Source of the DNA: Christensenellaceae bacterium
GTDB taxonomy: Bacteria; Bacillota; Clostridia; Christensenellales; Borkfalkiaceae
Assembly: GCA_016295005.1 (NCBI GenBank)
Contig: JAEDMA010000015.1
Span: 1 to 18,057, forward strand
Length of the DNA: 18,057 nt
Direction: 5' to 3'
The notes under the pieces are model-generated. The model had not been told where the DNA came from, did not search any database, and saw only the letters and a list, made by a program, of their open reading frames with translations. The translations under genes and the position numbers were made by a program. Of the stretch, positions 1 to 8,460 are shown piece by piece. Positions within the stretch are counted from its first letter, which is position 1. Every line of letters begins with the position of its first letter.

Positions 1-983
1 GAGAACAGGCTGTTTCCGTGAGAAACTAATTTGTCCGCAACGCTTAAAAGCGCTGTCACCTGTGGTTGCAAATCCGTCGGAAACTCGGGAAACGGCCTCG
101 TTATTACATCTGCTGATTTCACGCGTCCTATGTTTTCGTATTTTATTATATCATTTTTTGTTTCAATTTTACAAGTGTTATTACAAATTTTATCCGTTAG
201 AGACAAAATATTTTCTCTGTCACATTTTTCTATTTGTATTTTGCCGCCCGTTATTGCTGCAAAAATCAGAAAGGTTCCCGTTTCGATTCTGTCGGGAATA
301 GGTGTATAAATCGTTCCGCGCAGCCTGTTTACCCCGATAATTTCTATTTTCGAAGTCCCCGCTCCGACAATTTTCGCCCCCATCGAATTTAAGAAATTTG
401 CAAGGTCTGCTATTTCCGGTTCTTTTGCAGCATTATTAATAACGGTTTTCCCCTCGGATAATGCAGAGCAAAGCAGAACGTTCTCTGTTCCGCCTACAGT
501 CGGAAAAGGAAACGATATATCACTTCCTTTAATTTTATCCACCGAACAAGTTATCCCGTCGGAGCAAGTTTCTGTTTTTACTCCTAATTTTTTTAACGAA
601 TCGATATGTATATCTATCGGTCTGCTACCTATATTGCAACCGCCGGGATACTTCACGTTGGCTTTTTTTAACCTTGCCAGAAGGCTGCCGAGCATAAAAA
701 CGGAGGAGCGGAGTTCTCTCGAAAAACCGCTCGGCATATCGTAATTGTTTACGTCTTTCGCGTCTATAATCAAGTCATTACCGAGAAAACTTGTTTTCGC
801 TCCCGCGCTTTCGATAATTTTTATCATTACAAGAACGTCTTTTATTTTAGGACAATTTTTTATAACAACCTTTTCGTCTGTTAAAATCGAGCCGGCAAGT
901 ATGGGTAATACTGAATTTTTAGCGCTTTCGATTTTTACCGAACCGTTCAGTTTTTTTCCGCCGTTTATAACGAATTTTCCCAT
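1..983 (-). CDS. murA: UDP-N-acetylglucosamine 1-carboxyvinyltransferase MurA (C-terminus cut by window edge)
   Basis: This cytoplasmic enzyme transfers enolpyruvate from PEP to UDP-GlcNAc, the first committed step of peptidoglycan synthesis. I translated 327 codons from the ATG at 983; the frame is still open at base 1, so about 90 residues of a family length near 420 are missing. Lys22-Asn23 (AKNSVLP) are the conserved substrate-binding pair. The loop KYPGGCNIGSRPIDIH (111-126) carries Cys116, the PEP/fosfomycin-reactive Cys in the family, and Arg121. FPTDLQPQ near 301-308 carries Asp304, matching the catalytic Asp305 of E. coli MurA. A GGGAG ribosome binding site lies about 10 nt upstream. 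It sits 91 nt after ftsW, where murG is usual. Cys rather than Asp in the loop predicts fosfomycin sensitivity (inference). The only close alternative is the EPSP synthase relative AroA, which the PGGCNIG loop excludes. Confidence 0.97.
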   Translation of the reverse strand, partial: MGKFVINGGKKLNGSVKIESAKNSVLPILAGSILTDEKVVIKNCPKIKDVLVMIKIIESAGAKTSFLGNDLIIDAKDVNNYDMPSGFSRELRSSVFMLGSLLARLKKANVKYPGGCNIGSRPIDIHIDSLKKLGVKTETCSDGITCSVDKIKGSDISFPFPTVGGTENVLLCSALSEGKTVINNAAKEPEIADLANFLNSMGAKIVGAGTSKIEIIGVNRLRGTIYTPIPDRIETGTFLIFAAITGGKIQIEKCDRENILSLTDKICNNTCKIETKNDIIKYENIGRVKSADVITRPFPEFPTDLQPQVTALLSVADKLVSHGNSLF

Positions 984-1009
984 ACAGAAATATCTCCCTT
1001 TTTGTTTCT

Positions 1010-1031
1010 GCAACGCCTTATCCTGCGTTGC
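1010..1031 (-). other. Hairpin in the ftsW-murA spacer
   Basis: GCAACGC and GCGTTGC form a perfect 7-bp stem around an 8-nt loop in the 91-nt gap between ftsW and murA. On the minus strand it is followed by AGAAACAAAAAGGGAG rather than a T-run, so it does not look like an intrinsic terminator. It lies about 27 nt upstream of the murA start and could be an RNA processing or stability element. A weaker 5-bp stem (GAATA/TATTC, 1034-1046) lies just before it. Confidence 0.4.
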
Positions 1032-1074
1032 GGCGAATAGCATATTCTATTGTATGGAAGCGGTAAAAAAAAAG

Positions 1075-2202
1075 TTAAACTATAACGGTTTTCTTCGATA
1101 TATTGAAAAGCACCCCCATTTCCGCCATAAAAATAATGATAGACGTGTTCCCGCTGGATACAAGTGGCAAAGGAAGTCCCGTAGGCGGAATACTACCTGT
1201 TACAACCAGCGCGTTAATAATAACTTGTATTCCGAAAATGAGAGTAACCCCCGTTGCCAGCATAAACCCGAAAACGTTTTCCGCCTTGGACGCAATCATT
1301 ATTCCTTTGACTATTATAAATATCAATAATGCGAAAAAGAAGAATACCCCAATAAAACCTATCTCTTCTCCGATTACGGACAAAATAAAATCCGATTCCG
1401 CAAAAGGAAGAAAAGCGTATTTTTGTCTGGAATTAAATAACCCTACTCCGAACCAACCGCCCGACCCGAGCGCATACAACGATTGCAGCAACTGATATCC
1501 TTCGCCCTTAGGATTAGCCCACGGGTCTATAAACGCAAGCAATCTGTTTATTCGGTAAGGTTCGAGAAAAATAAGAGCGACGCCCCCTAAAAAGGCGGGA
1601 ATAATTAAAAGCGCAAAGTGTTTGATTTTCATACCCGCGGCAAAAAGTAAGCCGAACAGCAATAAAACCGTGCATATCGTTATCGACATATTCGGTTCTA
1701 AAATAATTAAAAGGCATATAATTCCGCCGACAACGAGAACGGGAAGAATTCCGACAAAAGTTTTAATCTTATCGGGATTACCCGAGACGTAGGACGCGGT
1801 AAAAAGTATCAAAGCGAATTTCGCTATTTCCGATGGCTGAAGGGTAAAACCTCCAAACCCTATCCATCTTTTCGCGCCGTAGTTCTCTACGCCGATTCCC
1901 GGAACGAAAACAAGGCAAAGTAAAACAAACGCAATTATACTTACCGGAATCGTAAACCTTTTAAGTTTATTATAGTTATAAAAAGAAGTGAATATCATTG
2001 CCGCAATGCCGAGCAATATTCCGATTATCTGCTTTTTAACAAAATAAAGAGAATCGTTATACGTTGACAAAGCAGAATACCTGCTTGCCGAATAAATAAA
2101 TACCGTTCCGACAACGGAAAGCAGTATTACCGAAAACAAAAGGGAGTAATCTCCCTTTCTTCTCGTTATGGTTATGTATTTATCGTTCTTCGTTTTTTTC
2201 AT
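1075..2202 (-). CDS. ftsW: FtsW/RodA-family (SEDS) peptidoglycan glycosyltransferase, FtsW-type
   Basis: This is a polytopic membrane protein of 375 residues that polymerises lipid II at the septum with a class B PBP. About ten hydrophobic segments are visible, starting at residue 20. Diagnostic SEDS motifs are GAKRWIGFGGF with LQPSEIAKFA (109-130), GEGYQLLQSL (233-242), FAESDFILSVIGEE (268-280) and PPTGLPLPLVSSGNTS (339-354). Asp271 in AESDF corresponds to the catalytic Asp297 of E. coli FtsW. The C-terminal motif reads SSGNTS rather than the usual SYGGSS or SSGGTS. The ATG at 2202 lies inside murD (23-nt overlap) behind an AGGT site, implying translational coupling. Placement after murD supports FtsW (or the sporulation paralogue SpoVE) over RodA; the two cannot be separated here. 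Confidence 0.93.
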   Translation of the reverse strand: MKKTKNDKYITITRRKGDYSLLFSVILLSVVGTVFIYSASRYSALSTYNDSLYFVKKQIIGILLGIAAMIFTSFYNYNKLKRFTIPVSIIAFVLLCLVFVPGIGVENYGAKRWIGFGGFTLQPSEIAKFALILFTASYVSGNPDKIKTFVGILPVLVVGGIICLLIILEPNMSITICTVLLLFGLLFAAGMKIKHFALLIIPAFLGGVALIFLEPYRINRLLAFIDPWANPKGEGYQLLQSLYALGSGGWFGVGLFNSRQKYAFLPFAESDFILSVIGEEIGFIGVFFFFALLIFIIVKGIMIASKAENVFGFMLATGVTLIFGIQVIINALVVTGSIPPTGLPLPLVSSGNTSIIIFMAEMGVLFNISKKTVIV

Positions 2203-3541
2203 TGTTACCTAATAAACCAACAAATCTTTCGCCCCTTTCTTCAAAACAAGAAAATTCGTCAAAACTCGCGCAGGCGGGGCTTAATAAAACGGTGTCGCCG
2301 TTTTCGGCAAAAATTCTTGCGATTCGCACCGCAGAACAAAAATCATCAGTCAGCGTAAGCGACGTATAATTTTCATTCAGCGCGGCGTTAAGCATATTAA
2401 ACCTTGACGCACCGTAAAGAATTACTCGCCTTACGGGACAGTTCTTTATTTCATTAAACAACGCTTCGTATTTTTCCCCTTTTTCGCTTCCGCCCAAAAG
2501 GAGAACGGTCGGTGAACGCAATGTTTTAAGCGCAGTAATCGCGGCGGCGGTGTTTGTTGACTTAGAATCGTTAATATAAGTCACGCCGTCGATATCGGTT
2601 ACCCTTTCCATACGGTGTTTTACGCCCTTGAATTCTTTTATTCCGTTTATTACGGACTGATTGTCGACACCGAGAAGTTTTGCCGCAGAAATGGCGAACA
2701 AGGCGTTATAAACGTTATGTAACCCGCCGATCGGCATATCTTCGATATCCATTATAAATTCGCCTTTATAATACATTTTACCGTCTTTAAGATATGCCCC
2801 GTCGACTTCGTTTTTTACCGAAACGTAAACTATTTTCGCTTTTGTTCCCGACGCAAAAGACTTAACCGTTTCATCGTCGTAATTTAAAACGGCATACTCG
2901 GATTCTCCCGCGTTTTTAAGTATTCTGCTTTTTACGTAAACGTAGTTTTCCATCGTGTAGTGTCTTTCTAAATGATCGGGAGCAATGTTGGTTATCATTG
3001 CTATATGCGGAGCAAAATAATCGGTGCTTTCAAGCTGAAAACTCGATATTTCTGCAACACACACGGTATCGCTTTCTATTTCGGGAATACAATCGGTAAA
3101 AGGTCTTCCTATGTTGCCTACCGATTTTTCTTTTACGTTGCCTTTTGTTAAAACGTTTTCTAATAGACTTACCGTCGTTGTTTTTCCGTTAGTACCCGTT
3201 ACCGCAACGATTCTCGGAATAAAACACCTGTACGCGAATTCGGTTTCGCCGATAATCTTAATTTTTCTTTCTCTCGCTTCGACGGCAACGCCGTGATTTA
3301 TAGGAACACCCGGACTCAAAACGACAACGTCTATTACCGGAAATACATCGGTCAGAGTTTCTTTGGTTACTCTTATCAATCCCTTTTCCGTCAAATCGGA
3401 AATGGTGGTTTTCGTTTTTTCGTTTTCGATTTCTTCATAAAAGTATATTTTGTTTTTGTTTCTTTTCAGTAAGTAATCGATGACGGTTTTTCCGCTTTTC
3501 GATACGCCCAGAATTAAAAACGTTTGATTTATCGCGTCCAT
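2180..3541 (-). CDS. murD: UDP-N-acetylmuramoyl-L-alanine--D-glutamate ligase MurD
   Basis: This cytoplasmic ATP-dependent ligase adds D-Glu to UDP-MurNAc-L-Ala. At 453 residues it has normal family length. The N-terminal Rossmann-like domain begins with ILGVSKSGKTV (10-20) and holds VLSPGVP (74-80). The ATP loop TGTNGKTT is at 115-122, ISSFQLES at 165-172, and TNIAPDHLERH at 184-194. Lys204 (MENYVYVKSRI) is the expected carbamylated lysine. The C-terminal domain shows HRMERV, NDSKSTN, LLLGGSEKG and LLSPACASFDEF, the standard MurD signature set. The ATG at 3541 follows a GAGGG site that overlaps the mraY stop, and the 3' end overlaps ftsW by 23 nt, so this is the middle of a tightly coupled operon. 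The SDKGxxF-like SFDEF end argues against MurC, MurE or MurF. Confidence 0.97.
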   Translation of the reverse strand: MDAINQTFLILGVSKSGKTVIDYLLKRNKNKIYFYEEIENEKTKTTISDLTEKGLIRVTKETLTDVFPVIDVVVLSPGVPINHGVAVEARERKIKIIGETEFAYRCFIPRIVAVTGTNGKTTTVSLLENVLTKGNVKEKSVGNIGRPFTDCIPEIESDTVCVAEISSFQLESTDYFAPHIAMITNIAPDHLERHYTMENYVYVKSRILKNAGESEYAVLNYDDETVKSFASGTKAKIVYVSVKNEVDGAYLKDGKMYYKGEFIMDIEDMPIGGLHNVYNALFAISAAKLLGVDNQSVINGIKEFKGVKHRMERVTDIDGVTYINDSKSTNTAAAITALKTLRSPTVLLLGGSEKGEKYEALFNEIKNCPVRRVILYGASRFNMLNAALNENYTSLTLTDDFCSAVRIARIFAENGDTVLLSPACASFDEFSCFEERGERFVGLLGNNEKNEER

Positions 3542-3548
3542 TTTACCC

Positions 3549-4532
3549 TCACAAATATATAATTACAGACATCAGTCCGAAAATACATGTTATTATAAAG
3601 TAATAATAAGAGATTAGCGTTTCAGTACAACCCGATAATTGCAAATGATGATGAAGCGGCGCCATTAAAAAAACTCTCTTCTTTTTTTTCTTGTACACGG
3701 CAACCTGTACAATTACAGATATGCTTGACACAACAAACATTATTCCGATAACCGGAATAAAAAACGTGTTGGAAGTAAAAACGCTTATCGCACCGATAAA
3801 TCCTCCGAGAGAAAGAGACCCGGTATCTCCCATAAACACTCTCGCTTTGTTTACGTTAAAAATCAAAAAAGCCGAAATCGCACCTAAAAGGCTGAAAGAA
3901 AGTTTAATAACGTTTTCATACTCCGTTACCGAATAATAAACTCTTCTGTTAACCGTAATTTGCAAATAAATCAGCAATCCTATAAAAAACAAGTACGCCG
4001 AAGTTGTACTTCCGCATAAACCGTCTAACCCGTCCGATAAATTAACGCTGTTCGTTATAGCAACGAAAACCAACGAGACGATCGGTACGGTTAACAATCC
4101 GAGATCAACCGTCTTATATGAAAACGGAACGTTAAAAACGGTTATGCCGTTAAAATAGGCGTATAACCCGGTAAATAGCGCTATCGCGGTTTGCAATATA
4201 ATTTTCTGATACGCTTTAAGACCTTCGTTACGCGACAGTTTAATTTTAATAAAATCGTCTAAAAACCCTACCGCCATAAACGCCGCTCCGATTAGAACCG
4301 AAACAAACGATACCGCGCCGTTACCGCCGAGAATATAAAAAGCCGCTATTGCAGGGATAATAAAAAACAGTCCGCCCATAGTAGGCGTACCGCTTTTATT
4401 TTTATGTGTTTCGACGTATTTCAAAATAGGCTGTCCCGCTTTCAACATTCTTAAAACGGGAATAACCGCAAGCGCGGCAAAAAACGTCAACCCAAAACTT
4501 AACGTTAAGAATTTAATCGATTCCTTTATCAA
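3549..4532 (-). CDS. mraY: Phospho-N-acetylmuramoyl-pentapeptide transferase MraY
   Basis: This integral membrane enzyme transfers phospho-MurNAc-pentapeptide to undecaprenyl phosphate, forming lipid I. It has 327 residues and about ten membrane segments. Family signatures are HKNKSGTPTMGG (43-54), GFLDD (89-93, the paired Asp), NSVNLSDGLDGL (161-172), FMGDTGSLSLGG (233-244, catalytic Asp236) and APLHHHLQLSG (291-301). The C-terminal HHH motif distinguishes MraY from WecA/TagO relatives. No ATG exists before residue 29, which is already past the first membrane segment. The frame therefore most likely starts at TTG 4532, with a GGGGGA ribosome binding site about 8 nt upstream. That start lies within the last 20 nt of murE, so translation is probably coupled. 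Confidence 0.96.
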   Translation of the reverse strand: MIKESIKFLTLSFGLTFFAALAVIPVLRMLKAGQPILKYVETHKNKSGTPTMGGLFFIIPAIAAFYILGGNGAVSFVSVLIGAAFMAVGFLDDFIKIKLSRNEGLKAYQKIILQTAIALFTGLYAYFNGITVFNVPFSYKTVDLGLLTVPIVSLVFVAITNSVNLSDGLDGLCGSTTSAYLFFIGLLIYLQITVNRRVYYSVTEYENVIKLSFSLLGAISAFLIFNVNKARVFMGDTGSLSLGGFIGAISVFTSNTFFIPVIGIMFVVSSISVIVQVAVYKKKKKRVFLMAPLHHHLQLSGCTETLISYYYFIITCIFGLMSVIIYL

Positions 4533-5970
4533 ACTCTTTTCCCCCGATAACGTTCATAATCGTATCTTTATCATTATAAAGACGTTTTATACCGAGTTTT
4601 TCCTGATACTTTTCACACCCCTTGCCGCAGACCAACACCACGTCGCCTTTTTTCGCGTAGTTGATGGCATATTTTATCGCTTCTTCCCGTTCGGAAACCA
4701 AAACGTAGTTTTTACTCACGGGAATAATGCCTTTTTCTATTTCGTAAATTATTGCCATAGGATCTTCGTATCTCGGATTATCGGAAGTTATAACGGTAAA
4801 ATCGGCATTTTCACCGCTTATTTTACCCATTATTTTCCTTTTCGAATCGTCACGATTTCCGCCGCAACCGAATACGCACACAACCTTATTCGAACAAGTG
4901 CTTTTCACCGCCCGTAACGCTTTTCCTAAGCCGTCGGGAGTGTGCGCGTAATCAACAATCACCTTATAATCGCCGTCGTAAACCGTTTCCATTCTGCCGC
5001 TTACTTTTTTTATTTTTTTTATTCCCTTAAAAACGTTATCTCCTTTAATTCCGCAAAGAGCGGCAACCGCGGCGGCGGACATAACGTTGTAAACGTTAAA
5101 CTCGCCGATAAGATTAATTTTTATATTATATATCTGGTCGAAAAGATTAAGAACGAATTCGGTTTTGTTAATGAATTTTTTTACGTTAATGCAAAATACG
5201 TCGGACGGATTGTTCAACCCGAAACTTAAAGCGTTTTCGTCCTTTATCAATTCCTGACCGAACGGGTCGTCGGCATTTGCGAGAATATATTTACAGCGAC
5301 CTTTTTCAAACAACTTTTTCTTTGCTTTTTTATATTCTTCCATATTACCGAAAAAGTCAAAATGGTCCTGTGTCAAGTTTGTAAGTACGCCTATAAAAAA
5401 GTTTATACCTTCCACTTTATCAAAATATAAAGCGTGCGCAGATACTTCCATTACGACGTATTTTATACCGTCCGAAACCATGTCCGCAAAAAGTTTATGC
5501 ATAACCAACGGGTCGGGCGTCGTCATCCCCGTTTCGACGGTTTTATTGCCGTAAAAAACCCCGTTAGTGCCTATAACGGCGCATTTTTCACCCGATTCGT
5601 CCATTATGCTTTTTATTATCTGTGTAGTTGTCGTTTTCCCGTTTGTTCCCGTTATTCCGATAATTTTAAGTTTTTTATGCGCGTTCCCGTAATAATTGGC
5701 GGCGATTATGCTCATTGCTTTCCTTGCGTTATCTACAATTACTTGCGTAACGAACGTGTCGCATGGCTTTTCGGTTAAAACGGCGTTAGCTCCGTATTTT
5801 ACGGCTTGCCTGACATAATCTTGTCCGTTACACTTTAAGCCTTTAATGCAAATATAAAGACAGCCTTTAGTAACCGAGTAACTGTCTGCCCTTACATCGG
5901 TTATTTCGACGTTTTCGTCGCCGATTATCTCTTTTACGTTAACTCCGTCAAGCAAGTTTTTCAGTTTCAT
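4513..5970 (-). CDS. murE: UDP-MurNAc-tripeptide synthetase MurE, meso-diaminopimelate-adding type
   Basis: This cytoplasmic ligase adds the third amino acid to UDP-MurNAc-L-Ala-D-Glu. It has 485 residues, close to the family norm. The N-terminal domain ends near residue 100, followed by the ATP loop TGTNGKTTT (107-115), TTPDP (150-154), MEVSAHAL (174-181) and TQDHFDFFG (200-208). Lys217 in YKKAKKKLF is the expected carbamylated residue. GRMETV (325-330) and DYAHTPDGL (340-348) open the C-terminal part. The specificity motif is DNPR (397-400), which in characterised MurE enzymes marks meso-DAP, whereas lysine-adding enzymes have DNPA or similar. The organism therefore probably has mDAP peptidoglycan (inference). 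The ATG at 5970 has a GGTGA site. No ligase for the D-Ala-D-Ala step (MurF) follows it. Confidence 0.97.
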   Translation of the reverse strand: MKLKNLLDGVNVKEIIGDENVEITDVRADSYSVTKGCLYICIKGLKCNGQDYVRQAVKYGANAVLTEKPCDTFVTQVIVDNARKAMSIIAANYYGNAHKKLKIIGITGTNGKTTTTQIIKSIMDESGEKCAVIGTNGVFYGNKTVETGMTTPDPLVMHKLFADMVSDGIKYVVMEVSAHALYFDKVEGINFFIGVLTNLTQDHFDFFGNMEEYKKAKKKLFEKGRCKYILANADDPFGQELIKDENALSFGLNNPSDVFCINVKKFINKTEFVLNLFDQIYNIKINLIGEFNVYNVMSAAAVAALCGIKGDNVFKGIKKIKKVSGRMETVYDGDYKVIVDYAHTPDGLGKALRAVKSTCSNKVVCVFGCGGNRDDSKRKIMGKISGENADFTVITSDNPRYEDPMAIIYEIEKGIIPVSKNYVLVSEREEAIKYAINYAKKGDVVLVCGKGCEKYQEKLGIKRLYNDKDTIMNVIGGKEFDKGID

Positions 5971-6089
5971 TGTTCACCATATCCGTTTTGTATTCCGTCG
6001 TTAAATACTATTAACCGCGGGAAAATAATATTACAACGAAAAAGCCTGTTTTTAATACTTTGTTATGTCGCTTTTTGTCTTTTAATGAC
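5971..6089. promoter_or_regulatory. murE upstream region
   Basis: This spacer separates the ABC operon terminator from murE and should hold the promoter of the cell-wall cluster. The best match is TTGTAA (6031-6036) with AATAGT (6007-6012) after an 18-nt spacer, only a fair fit to the consensus. A second hairpin, TTTGTC/GACAAA (6074-6092), lies beside the terminator without its own T-run. I see no known riboswitch or T-box features. Confidence 0.3.
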
Positions 6090-6117
6090 AAAGAAAAAGC
6101 CCGACTTAAAGTCGGGC
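6090..6117 (-). terminator. Intrinsic terminator of the ABC transporter operon
   Basis: A 7-bp GC-rich stem, GCCCGAC/GTCGGGC (6099-6117, 5-nt loop), is followed on the minus strand by TTTTTCTTT (6098-6090). It begins about 20 nt after the permease stop codon and separates the exporter operon from murE. Confidence 0.88.
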
Positions 6118-6138
6118 GAAAATTTTTTTATTTTGCAA

Positions 6139-7734
6139 TCATAATTCGTTAAACAAAGTTATTCCTTTACTCTTAACCCATTGAGAAACAAGAATCGCAA
6201 GGCACAACGTTATAACTAAAACGGCGTAAACAGGGATTATATACGGCAGTATAATTCCGAACCCGAAACAAAATGTCGAAAGAAAAACGGCATAACCGAA
6301 CCCTGATATAATATAAAGAAATACCGCCATACTTTGCTTTATAACGATTACTTCGTTACTCCAATTAAGATTTGCTCTTTTTATTCCGAGAAACATACCG
6401 TATTCGGCAAAGAAGTAGGAATAAATAAACGGAAAGCCGAGTATCGCAACAGATTCGGCAATGCCGATCCTGAAAATTATTACGGCGCAAACGGACACGA
6501 AGAACATTGAAATCGACGATAACAAAAATTGAACGAGGATTTTTGCCTTTAATATTTTCCCCGTTTCCACAGGCAACGATTTTAATTGCCAGAGAGTTTT
6601 ACCTTCGAGCGAAACAGACGGAACGACTATGTCGGTCGTCATTCCCAAAACGCTCAATAAAATAAATACCGAAACGCATAAAAAGCCTGTATCTAATCCC
6701 TGAGATTGCAAAGATTGAACCAAGGTGTTTCCCGAAAACAAAATAAATATGCCGGCTATAATGCAAAACAAAATACCGAAACCGCAATTTAATATATATT
6801 GCGGATTAGATAAAAAGTATGAAAACTCCTTGTTTACAAGCGAAGAAAAAAGACTTTTTTGTTTTATTTTTTTACCGTTTATTTTTGCCGTAGGAGATTT
6901 CCCCTTGGAAGTAGCGATTTTAAGAAAAGTTCTTGATAAGCACAACCACAATACAACAAGCAACGACGCGGTAATTCCGACGTAAACAAGCGACGATACG
7001 ATATCTCCTTCGCCTATTCTCCCAAGCAAATAAACAGGATAAAAGTTATCTTTAATCACCACGCCGTATTCGGAAATGTTCTCTATAAACTCGGTAATTA
7101 AGTCCTGAGCAAAAAAGCACAACATATAGTATCCGGCAAAAACCAACAACGAAATAAATACCGTAACGAAACTTTTATTCTTTATTTTAGCGCTTATCGC
7201 GGCAACGACAAACCCCAGAAAGCACGACGCTTCCATTACGAGAAAAGTAACGAGAATTGTAAGCAAAAGCGAACCGAAAAATATTTGCGCCGAAAAGCCT
7301 ATTGTAAACAAGCATACAATCAATGCGGGAATAAGAACGAGAAGCGAATAAAGCGCCCCCATTAAATAAACGCTTAACAGCCTTGAAAGGATAACGGTAT
7401 TAACAGGTATCGGCAAAGATAATATCAAATCGTTGTCTTTCGAAAGGTATAGCGACGAGTACGTGTTAAACACGCTCCCGAAAAGACCGAACAAAAACGC
7501 AAGCACGGAGAAAAACGCAAAGTAAAGCCAACCGAAATTTGCTTCAAAGAGCGGTTTACACATTGCAACGGCAATCATCGCGAACATTCCGCCGACAAAA
7601 ACCGTTAGCAACAAAACAAACAAAACCACAAACAAAACGGACGATTTTTTAGAACGCGTGCTGTTGGTTTTTGCATTATAATAAAACCCTTTGAAAATCT
7701 CGGAAAACTGTCTTTTTAACAGAATTTTGAGCAT
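6139..7734 (-). CDS. ABC exporter permease, large two-half membrane protein
   Basis: This is an integral membrane protein of 531 residues with about twelve hydrophobic segments (roughly 33-57, 69-96, 114-146, 151-183, 188-208, 246-268, 314-336, 350-367, 398-422, 427-449, 467-491, 494-518). Paired with the adjacent ATPase, it should form an ABC-2-like exporter; the substrate is unknown. Two halves share a motif, LILSLPIPVNTVILSRLL at 103-120 and LWQLKSLPVETGKILKAKIL near 381-400, which suggests an internal duplication typical of large putative ABC exporter permeases. A Lys-rich cytoplasmic linker lies at 271-300. The start is set by GGAGG 7 nt upstream of ATG 7734, and TAATG makes the gene overlap the ATPase stop by one base. 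EcsB-like or antibiotic-export permeases are alternatives. Confidence 0.85.
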   Translation of the reverse strand: MLKILLKRQFSEIFKGFYYNAKTNSTRSKKSSVLFVVLFVLLLTVFVGGMFAMIAVAMCKPLFEANFGWLYFAFFSVLAFLFGLFGSVFNTYSSLYLSKDNDLILSLPIPVNTVILSRLLSVYLMGALYSLLVLIPALIVCLFTIGFSAQIFFGSLLLTILVTFLVMEASCFLGFVVAAISAKIKNKSFVTVFISLLVFAGYYMLCFFAQDLITEFIENISEYGVVIKDNFYPVYLLGRIGEGDIVSSLVYVGITASLLVVLWLCLSRTFLKIATSKGKSPTAKINGKKIKQKSLFSSLVNKEFSYFLSNPQYILNCGFGILFCIIAGIFILFSGNTLVQSLQSQGLDTGFLCVSVFILLSVLGMTTDIVVPSVSLEGKTLWQLKSLPVETGKILKAKILVQFLLSSISMFFVSVCAVIIFRIGIAESVAILGFPFIYSYFFAEYGMFLGIKRANLNWSNEVIVIKQSMAVFLYIISGFGYAVFLSTFCFGFGIILPYIIPVYAVLVITLCLAILVSQWVKSKGITLFNEL

Positions 7735-8441
7735 TAGTTTTCCTCCATTTCAAGGAAAACGTCTTCGAGAGAATCGTCGCCTTTAACTTCTTCCATTGTA
7801 CCCGATTTAATAAGGTCGCCCTTTTTAATTATCGCAATTTTATCGCATAACTTTTCGGCGACTTCTAAAACGTGCGTAGAAAAGAATATCGCGCAGCCGT
7901 TATCGCACGCTTCACGCATCATTCCTTTAAGAATATGCGCCGCTTTTGGGTCTAACCCGACGAACGGTTCGTCCATAATAATAAATTCGGGCGAATGAAT
8001 CCATGCGGCAATTATCGCAAGTTTTTGTTTCATACCGTGAGAATACGTGGAAATAGGTTTACCTAAATCGTTTTTGATTTCAAACTGTTCCGACAATTTA
8101 TCGATTTTTTCCTTTCTCGTATTCGTATCGATACCGAAAACGTCGGAAATAAAATTCAAAAATTTTATACCCGTCATATACTCGTATAAATCGGGATTAT
8201 CGGGAATGTACGCAATTTTCTTTTTATATTCTACGGGGCTTTCCTTTACCGAAACGCCGTTCAACGTAATTTCCCCCTCGTCAAAGTCGGATATTCCTAC
8301 GACACATTTCAAAGTGGTCGTTTTACCCGCTCCGTTATGACCTATAAAGCCGTATATTTCACCCTTATTTATTTCTAACGACAAATTGTTTACGGCAACC
8401 TTATCGCCGTATTTTTTAGTCAAATTTTCGATTTTAAGCAT
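7734..8441 (-). CDS. ABC transporter ATP-binding protein
   Basis: This 235-residue nucleotide-binding subunit sits at the cytoplasmic face and powers the adjacent permease. Walker A is GHNGAGKTT (34-42), the signature is SHGMKQK (134-140), Walker B is FIIMDEP (153-159) with catalytic Glu158, the D-loop is GLDP (162-165), and the switch His190 is in STH. The Q-loop position reads IPDNPDLYEYMTG, with Asp81 in place of Gln, as in many exporter ATPases of the EcsA/BcrA type. ATG 8441 is preferred over an upstream TTG (8477), because AAGGAG lies 6 nt before it and the upstream start would run through the promoter. The neighbours and short length suggest a simple two-gene exporter. Its substrate cannot be read from sequence. 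Confidence 0.93.
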   Translation of the reverse strand: MLKIENLTKKYGDKVAVNNLSLEINKGEIYGFIGHNGAGKTTTLKCVVGISDFDEGEITLNGVSVKESPVEYKKKIAYIPDNPDLYEYMTGIKFLNFISDVFGIDTNTRKEKIDKLSEQFEIKNDLGKPISTYSHGMKQKLAIIAAWIHSPEFIIMDEPFVGLDPKAAHILKGMMREACDNGCAIFFSTHVLEVAEKLCDKIAIIKKGDLIKSGTMEEVKGDDSLEDVFLEMEEN

Positions 8442-8447
8442 AACACT

Positions 8448-8453
8448 CTCCTT
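8448..8453 (-). promoter_or_regulatory. Ribosome binding site deciding the ABC ATPase start
   Basis: AAGGAG lies 6 nt before ATG 8441. No comparable site precedes the in-frame TTG at 8477. Confidence 0.9.
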
Positions 8454-8460
8454 GTTTTTC

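Noticed and set aside
745..1329. 194-codon open frame on the plus strand
   Set aside because: It is antisense to murA and ftsW, which carry full family motifs on the other strand, and its translation shows no recognisable domain.
4513..5970. Lysine-adding MurE or MurF instead of mDAP-type MurE
   Set aside because: The specificity motif is DNPR, and DYAHTPDGL and TTPDP fit MurE rather than MurF.
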